64,000 bases of DNA, from positions 186,001 to 250,000 of the forward strand of contig JAGXIT010000004.1 in the NCBI GenBank assembly GCA_024635495.1, read 5' to 3'. Each line of letters starts with the position of its first letter. Positions within the stretch are counted from its first letter, which is position 1. The DNA comes from Candidatus Saccharimonadota bacterium. Its GTDB lineage: Bacteria; Patescibacteriota; Saccharimonadia; Saccharimonadales; UBA4665. The translations under genes were made by a program, and so were the position numbers. The notes beneath the pieces are model-generated. The model searched no databases, was not told the origin of the DNA, and saw only the letters and a list, made by a program, of their open reading frames with translations. Shown one piece after another: positions 60,639 through 64,000 of this stretch.

Positions 60639-60705
60639 CACTTCCCTGTCGTTAACCATCACGATAAAATTGGCGAACAGCGCCCAAAAAGCCTATACTG
60701 ACACT

Positions 60706-61386
60706 ATGATTTTCAAGACTGAGGGAGCTTCTGAGGCTGCAAAACATGTCGCCGCAACTATTGATCATGAGCTCAAACAACACCGAAAGGTACTTTGGCT
60801 TGTTTCTGGTGGATCTGCCATCGATATTCAAGTTAATGTTATGAGTCTACTCAGTAAATCGCATGAGCGGTATATAGAGAATCTCACCATACTCCCTGTG
60901 GATGAAAGATACGGCCCTTTCGATCATAAAGATTCAAATGCTGCACAATTAGGGCAAGCTGGATTCAACCCAACACCTGCATTGTGGCTCGATGTTTTAA
61001 GTGATAATTTGTCGTTTGAGCAAACAGTGTCCCGATACGATGCGCTCGCCAAAAAGCTTATCGAAAAATCCGACTATGTCGTCGCTACTCTAGGACTGGG
61101 CACAGACGGACACACCGCTGGTATTTTGCCACAGTCCCCCGCCATCAAGGAGGATATGGCAAGTGTCGTTGGCTATATTTGGAGAGATTATAAACGTATG
61201 ACTATTAGTCCAACCGTCTTTATGCGCATTGATGCGGCATATGTTTTTGCCTACGGCGATAAGAAGCAGGAAGCTCTACAGCGACTGTTTAATAACAGCG
61301 AAAGCGTCAGCAAACTGCCAGCAAAACTTCTCTATGATATTACAAATAGTACAGTCTATAATGATTACATAAAAAGTGAGGAGTAA
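60706..61386 (+). CDS. pgl: 6-phosphogluconolactonase (DevB/SOL type)
   Basis: 226 residues of the NagB/SOL superfamily. Seen: KVLWLVSGGSAIDIQVN (phosphate loop), LTILPVDERYGP, and VATLGLGTDGHTAGILPQSP (active-site His). Hydrolyses 6-phosphogluconolactone, the second step of the oxidative pentose phosphate pathway. The ATG at 60706 is preferred: TATACT ends 6 bases upstream with TTGGCG 18 bases further up; a frame from 60670 overlaps that promoter. First gene of pgl-gnd-zwf. Confidence 0.92.
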   Translation: MIFKTEGASEAAKHVAATIDHELKQHRKVLWLVSGGSAIDIQVNVMSLLSKSHERYIENLTILPVDERYGPFDHKDSNAAQLGQAGFNPTPALWLDVLSDNLSFEQTVSRYDALAKKLIEKSDYVVATLGLGTDGHTAGILPQSPAIKEDMASVVGYIWRDYKRMTISPTVFMRIDAAYVFAYGDKKQEALQRLFNNSESVSKLPAKLLYDITNSTVYNDYIKSEE

Positions 61387-61389
61387 CAG

Positions 61390-62310
61390 ATGAAAATTGC
61401 TATACACGGCCTTGGTCGTATGGGCATGCAGATTGCACGCAAATTGGCTGAGAGCGGGGACCACGAAGTCATCGTCCATAATCGGAGCAAAGAACCAATC
61501 GATTTAGCCGTCACTTATGGTGCAGTTGCAGCCTACTCATCAGAAGACGTCGTAGCGGCTTTCAAAGATGAGCGCGCTATCGTTTGGGTGATGTTACCAG
61601 CTGAAATAACTGATGCTGTTGTAGTAGACTGGACCTCGAAGCTCCCGCAGGATTCAATAGTAATCAATGGCGGAAACTCTGATTTTCGGCAGACGAAACT
61701 CCTCAACGAAAAAGTGAAAGCCGCAGGTTGCCATCTGATAGATATCGGTGTCAGTGGTGGTGTATGGGGTTATCAGAATGGCTTTCCACTTATGTGCGGT
61801 TCCGACGATGAAACTGTTTTTCAAGAAATTGAGTCTGCACTCAAAACATTAGCCCAACCGGGTGGCATGTATAAAAGATTTGGTGAGAGTGGCGCTGGCC
61901 ACTATGTCAAGATGGTGCACAACGCTATTGAATATGGCATGATGCAATCTCTCGGCGAAGGGTTCCGGATGCTTCACGATGGCCCTTACAAGTCGATTGA
62001 TTTGGCTGGTGCAGCAGATTTATGGCAGCACCACAGTGTTATTACGAGCTGGCTCACCGAGCTCAGTCGTGATGCTCTCGCTGAAGACCCAGAGCTTAGT
62101 ACAGTAAGTGGCTACGTCGCTGAAAGCGGTGAGGCGCGTTGGACCCTAGAGGCAGCTAAAGAACTTGGTATTGACCTCCCGGCAATTCAATCTGCTTTCG
62201 ACGTACGACTGGCGTCTCAGAATGGTGAGACAAACTTTGCTACCAAAGTTGTTGCAGCACAACGAAATAAATTCGGCGGGCACAATCTAAACGGCGAAGG
62301 TCGAGCATGA
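61390..62310 (+). CDS. gnd: 6-phosphogluconate dehydrogenase, short (YqeC/GndA-like) form
   Basis: 306 residues, the short form rather than the about 470-residue long form. N-terminal Rossmann motif GLGRMGMQIARKL (near 7-19), IVINGGNSDFRQT and GVSGGVWGYQNGF around the substrate site, and GAGHYVKMVHNAIEYGMMQ with the catalytic Lys. Oxidatively decarboxylates 6-phosphogluconate. Short forms are often NAD-dependent; cofactor not proven. AGGAG precedes the ATG and the stop overlaps zwf by four bases. Confidence 0.94.
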   Translation: MKIAIHGLGRMGMQIARKLAESGDHEVIVHNRSKEPIDLAVTYGAVAAYSSEDVVAAFKDERAIVWVMLPAEITDAVVVDWTSKLPQDSIVINGGNSDFRQTKLLNEKVKAAGCHLIDIGVSGGVWGYQNGFPLMCGSDDETVFQEIESALKTLAQPGGMYKRFGESGAGHYVKMVHNAIEYGMMQSLGEGFRMLHDGPYKSIDLAGAADLWQHHSVITSWLTELSRDALAEDPELSTVSGYVAESGEARWTLEAAKELGIDLPAIQSAFDVRLASQNGETNFATKVVAAQRNKFGGHNLNGEGRA

Positions 62311-63692
62311 ATGAACAGCTAGACACCCCTCTAATCATTATAATATTTGGCATAAGCGGCGACTTGTCTCAGCGTAAGTTATTGCCAGCTCTCTACCACC
62401 TCATGAAACGCGATGAACTACCAAGTGATTTACGGATTGTTGGCGTTAGCCGACGCAATATTGAAGTCGCAAGCGTATACGAAAATCTGCATGAGCGTAT
62501 CGCCGAAGATGACCTTGATAGCGAAACACTGAGCCGCCTACAAGCATCTACTGAAATGTTTCAACTCGATACCGAATCCAAGGAAGCTTATGCAGCGTTC
62601 AAGGAACATCTCCGTAATGTGTCGGATAAACTTGGCGATGGAGTTAGCCGTATCTACTACCTCTCTATCCCGGCGCAGGCGTTTATGACTGCGGTGCACT
62701 ATCTAGGCGAGACCGGTCACCACGAACCCTTCGCAAGCGACAGCGAACGTCCACGAATCCTCATCGAAAAACCATTTGGTTATGACACTCATTCCGCGAA
62801 AGAACTAGTCAGCGTCGTCGACGAGCACTTTGGTGAGCTTCAGGCTTATCGAATCGACCACTATCTCGCAAAAGAGACGGCTCAAAATATCCTGACATTT
62901 CGATTCCGTAATCCGCTTTTCAAATCAATTTGGAACGCCAAACATATCGAGCAAATAAAAATTGTAGCGCATGAATCAATAGGCATCGAGAACCGTGTCT
63001 CTTTTTACGAACAAACGGGGGCCCTACGTGACTTTATTCAGAGCCACCTCATACAATTACTTGCCTTGGTTGTCATGGAAGAGCCTGACAGTTTCGAGAG
63101 CCATGACATACACGCCGCAAAGTTGCGACTTCTTGAAGACATCAAGACTATTTCTACAGATGAAGTTTCTGCGATAGCACTCAGGGGCCAATACGATAGC
63201 TACCGGCATGAGGTCGGCAACAAAGACAGCCTAACCGAAACGTTTGCACGGTTGACGCTGCACGTGCACAACGCACAGTGGCGGGACATTCCTATGGTAC
63301 TTGAGACCGGCAAAGGTCTGCGCGACAAGACATCCAAGATACTAGTTACCTTCAAAAATGAAGATCCCGAATGTGGGCCAAATATACTTACCTTCCGTAT
63401 TCAGCCGAGAGAAGGCATCACCATGTCACTTCAGGCAAAACGACCGGGTCTCGATAAAGACACCGAGACCGTAGAAATGGAATTTGATTACGAAAAATCC
63501 TATGGCAATACAACCGAAGCGTACGAAAGAGTGATTATCGATGCGATTCGGGCCGACCAGTCGTTGTTTGCCTCTGCTGACGAAGTTCTTTCGAGTTGGA
63601 GAATTATGGAAAATGTACTTACCTCATGGCAAAAAAATAGCCATGATTTGCGTATTTATCCTATCGGATCACCTGCTGAAGAAATAAACTAA
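62307..63692 (+). CDS. zwf: Glucose-6-phosphate dehydrogenase
   Basis: 461 residues: FGISGDLSQRKLLPALYHL (cofactor loop), EKPFGYD, and the active-site RIDHYLAKE (canonical RIDHYLGKE), with catalytic His in DFIQSHLIQLLALV. First step of the oxidative pentose phosphate pathway. ATGA overlap with gnd shows translational coupling. No glycolytic genes are in the window. Confidence 0.97.
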   Translation: MNEQLDTPLIIIIFGISGDLSQRKLLPALYHLMKRDELPSDLRIVGVSRRNIEVASVYENLHERIAEDDLDSETLSRLQASTEMFQLDTESKEAYAAFKEHLRNVSDKLGDGVSRIYYLSIPAQAFMTAVHYLGETGHHEPFASDSERPRILIEKPFGYDTHSAKELVSVVDEHFGELQAYRIDHYLAKETAQNILTFRFRNPLFKSIWNAKHIEQIKIVAHESIGIENRVSFYEQTGALRDFIQSHLIQLLALVVMEEPDSFESHDIHAAKLRLLEDIKTISTDEVSAIALRGQYDSYRHEVGNKDSLTETFARLTLHVHNAQWRDIPMVLETGKGLRDKTSKILVTFKNEDPECGPNILTFRIQPREGITMSLQAKRPGLDKDTETVEMEFDYEKSYGNTTEAYERVIIDAIRADQSLFASADEVLSSWRIMENVLTSWQKNSHDLRIYPIGSPAEEIN

Positions 63693-63721
63693 TTATTTTG
63701 TAATTTCTCTTACAAAATTGC

Positions 63722-63750
63722 TTGTGCTTGTATCGAGAGAAGCGTATAAT
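63722..63750 (+). promoter_or_regulatory. Promoter of the last glycosyltransferase gene
   Basis: TTGTGC (63722-63727) and TATAAT (63745-63750) are 17 bases apart, about 48 bases before the ATG at 63799. Confidence 0.65.
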
Positions 63751-63798
63751 TCTCGTTGTAAACACAACCGCAATGCGGAAAAGAGAACAGACAAACAT

Positions 63799-64000
63799 AT
63801 GAAGGTACTTATGCTAGGGTGGGAGCTTCCCCCACATCATACAGGTGGAATGGGTATCGTATGCTATCAAATGTGTAGAGAACTTGCAAAAACTGGTGCC
63901 GAAATTGAATTTGTCCTCCCCTATACTGCCGATTTCTCACATATTAATTTTATGAAGATTAACCCCGCTGTACCTCATGATGTCGATGAAATTCACGGTG
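63799..64000 (+). CDS. GT4/GT5-type glycosyltransferase, N-terminus only
   Basis: 67 residues are visible before the window ends. MKVLMLGWELPPHHTGGMGI is the typical N-terminal strand and Gly-rich acceptor loop of GT-B glycosyltransferases, close to glycogen/starch synthase style. The rest lies outside, so the class is provisional. Confidence 0.75.
   Translation, partial: MKVLMLGWELPPHHTGGMGIVCYQMCRELAKTGAEIEFVLPYTADFSHINFMKINPAVPHDVDEIHG

Noticed and set aside
1-64000. CRISPR array, prophage or insertion sequence
   Set aside because: No regularly spaced repeats, cas genes, transposase, integrase or phage structural genes were seen. The holin-like protein at 50828 is a chromosomal family.
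1-64000. TGA read as glycine (code 25)
   Set aside because: Several genes such as cyoE and gnd end properly at TGA, and no gene needs TGA read through.

Overview
The window reads as a chromosome segment of a Patescibacteria/CPR bacterium, most likely a Saccharibacteria (TM7) lineage. This is inferred from gene content. A Tmk-ThyX fusion sits beside dcd and folA, and there are several FAD-linked dehydrogenases and many small membrane proteins. Genes are tightly packed and often overlap by 1-4 bases, and three DNA-metabolism proteins lack their usual zinc ligands. TGA works as a normal stop, which argues against the Gracilibacteria/Absconditabacteria code. No transposase, integrase, CRISPR array or rRNA is visible.

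Layout: 1-2260 is a UvrD-type helicase, cut by the window edge. 2295-10086 is an aerobic respiratory island: NDH-2, a GlcD-type flavin dehydrogenase, and a translationally coupled cyoABCDE operon for a bo3-type quinol oxidase with its heme O synthase. A flippase-like protein, an RRM protein and a D-Ala-D-Ala-ligase-like ATP-grasp enzyme follow. 12.7-15.3 kb is a cluster of small membrane proteins around a Crp-type regulator that has matching operator sites. 15.3-18.8 kb is gene-poor and holds a DUF2254 protein, tiny genes, tRNA-Gln and repeated tRNA-Gln 3'-end fragments.

18.8-24 kb carries cell-envelope genes (VanY, two GT4 glycosyltransferases, AI-2E family protein). 24-32.7 kb is housekeeping on the minus strand (cysS, nrnA-like, recR, ybaB, dnaB, dnaX, tdk). 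32.9-41.9 kb holds rplJL with an L10 leader, a transglutaminase-TPR protein, folA, the tmk-thyX fusion, dcd, and secE-nusG-rplKA. 42-53.7 kb has a glycosyltransferase, a histidine kinase, a zinc hydrolase, tRNAs, a second GlcD-type enzyme, an anchored solute-binding protein, secG, pepP and a DacA-type carboxypeptidase. 53.8-58.3 kb has lemA, htpX and ligA, followed by a candidate structured small RNA. 58.7-63.7 kb ends with tRNA-Trp, two unknown proteins and a pgl-gnd-zwf operon (oxidative pentose phosphate pathway), then the start of another glycosyltransferase.

How the genes work together: NDH-2 and the two flavin dehydrogenases could feed electrons to quinone and on to the bo3 oxidase, while pgl-gnd-zwf supplies reducing power. 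Dcd, ThyX, Tmk, Tdk and DHFR form a compact dTMP supply. Many genes have a -10 hexamer 6-10 bases before the ATG and no Shine-Dalgarno sequence, which suggests widespread leaderless transcription. Ribosomal and stress genes keep strong Shine-Dalgarno sites.
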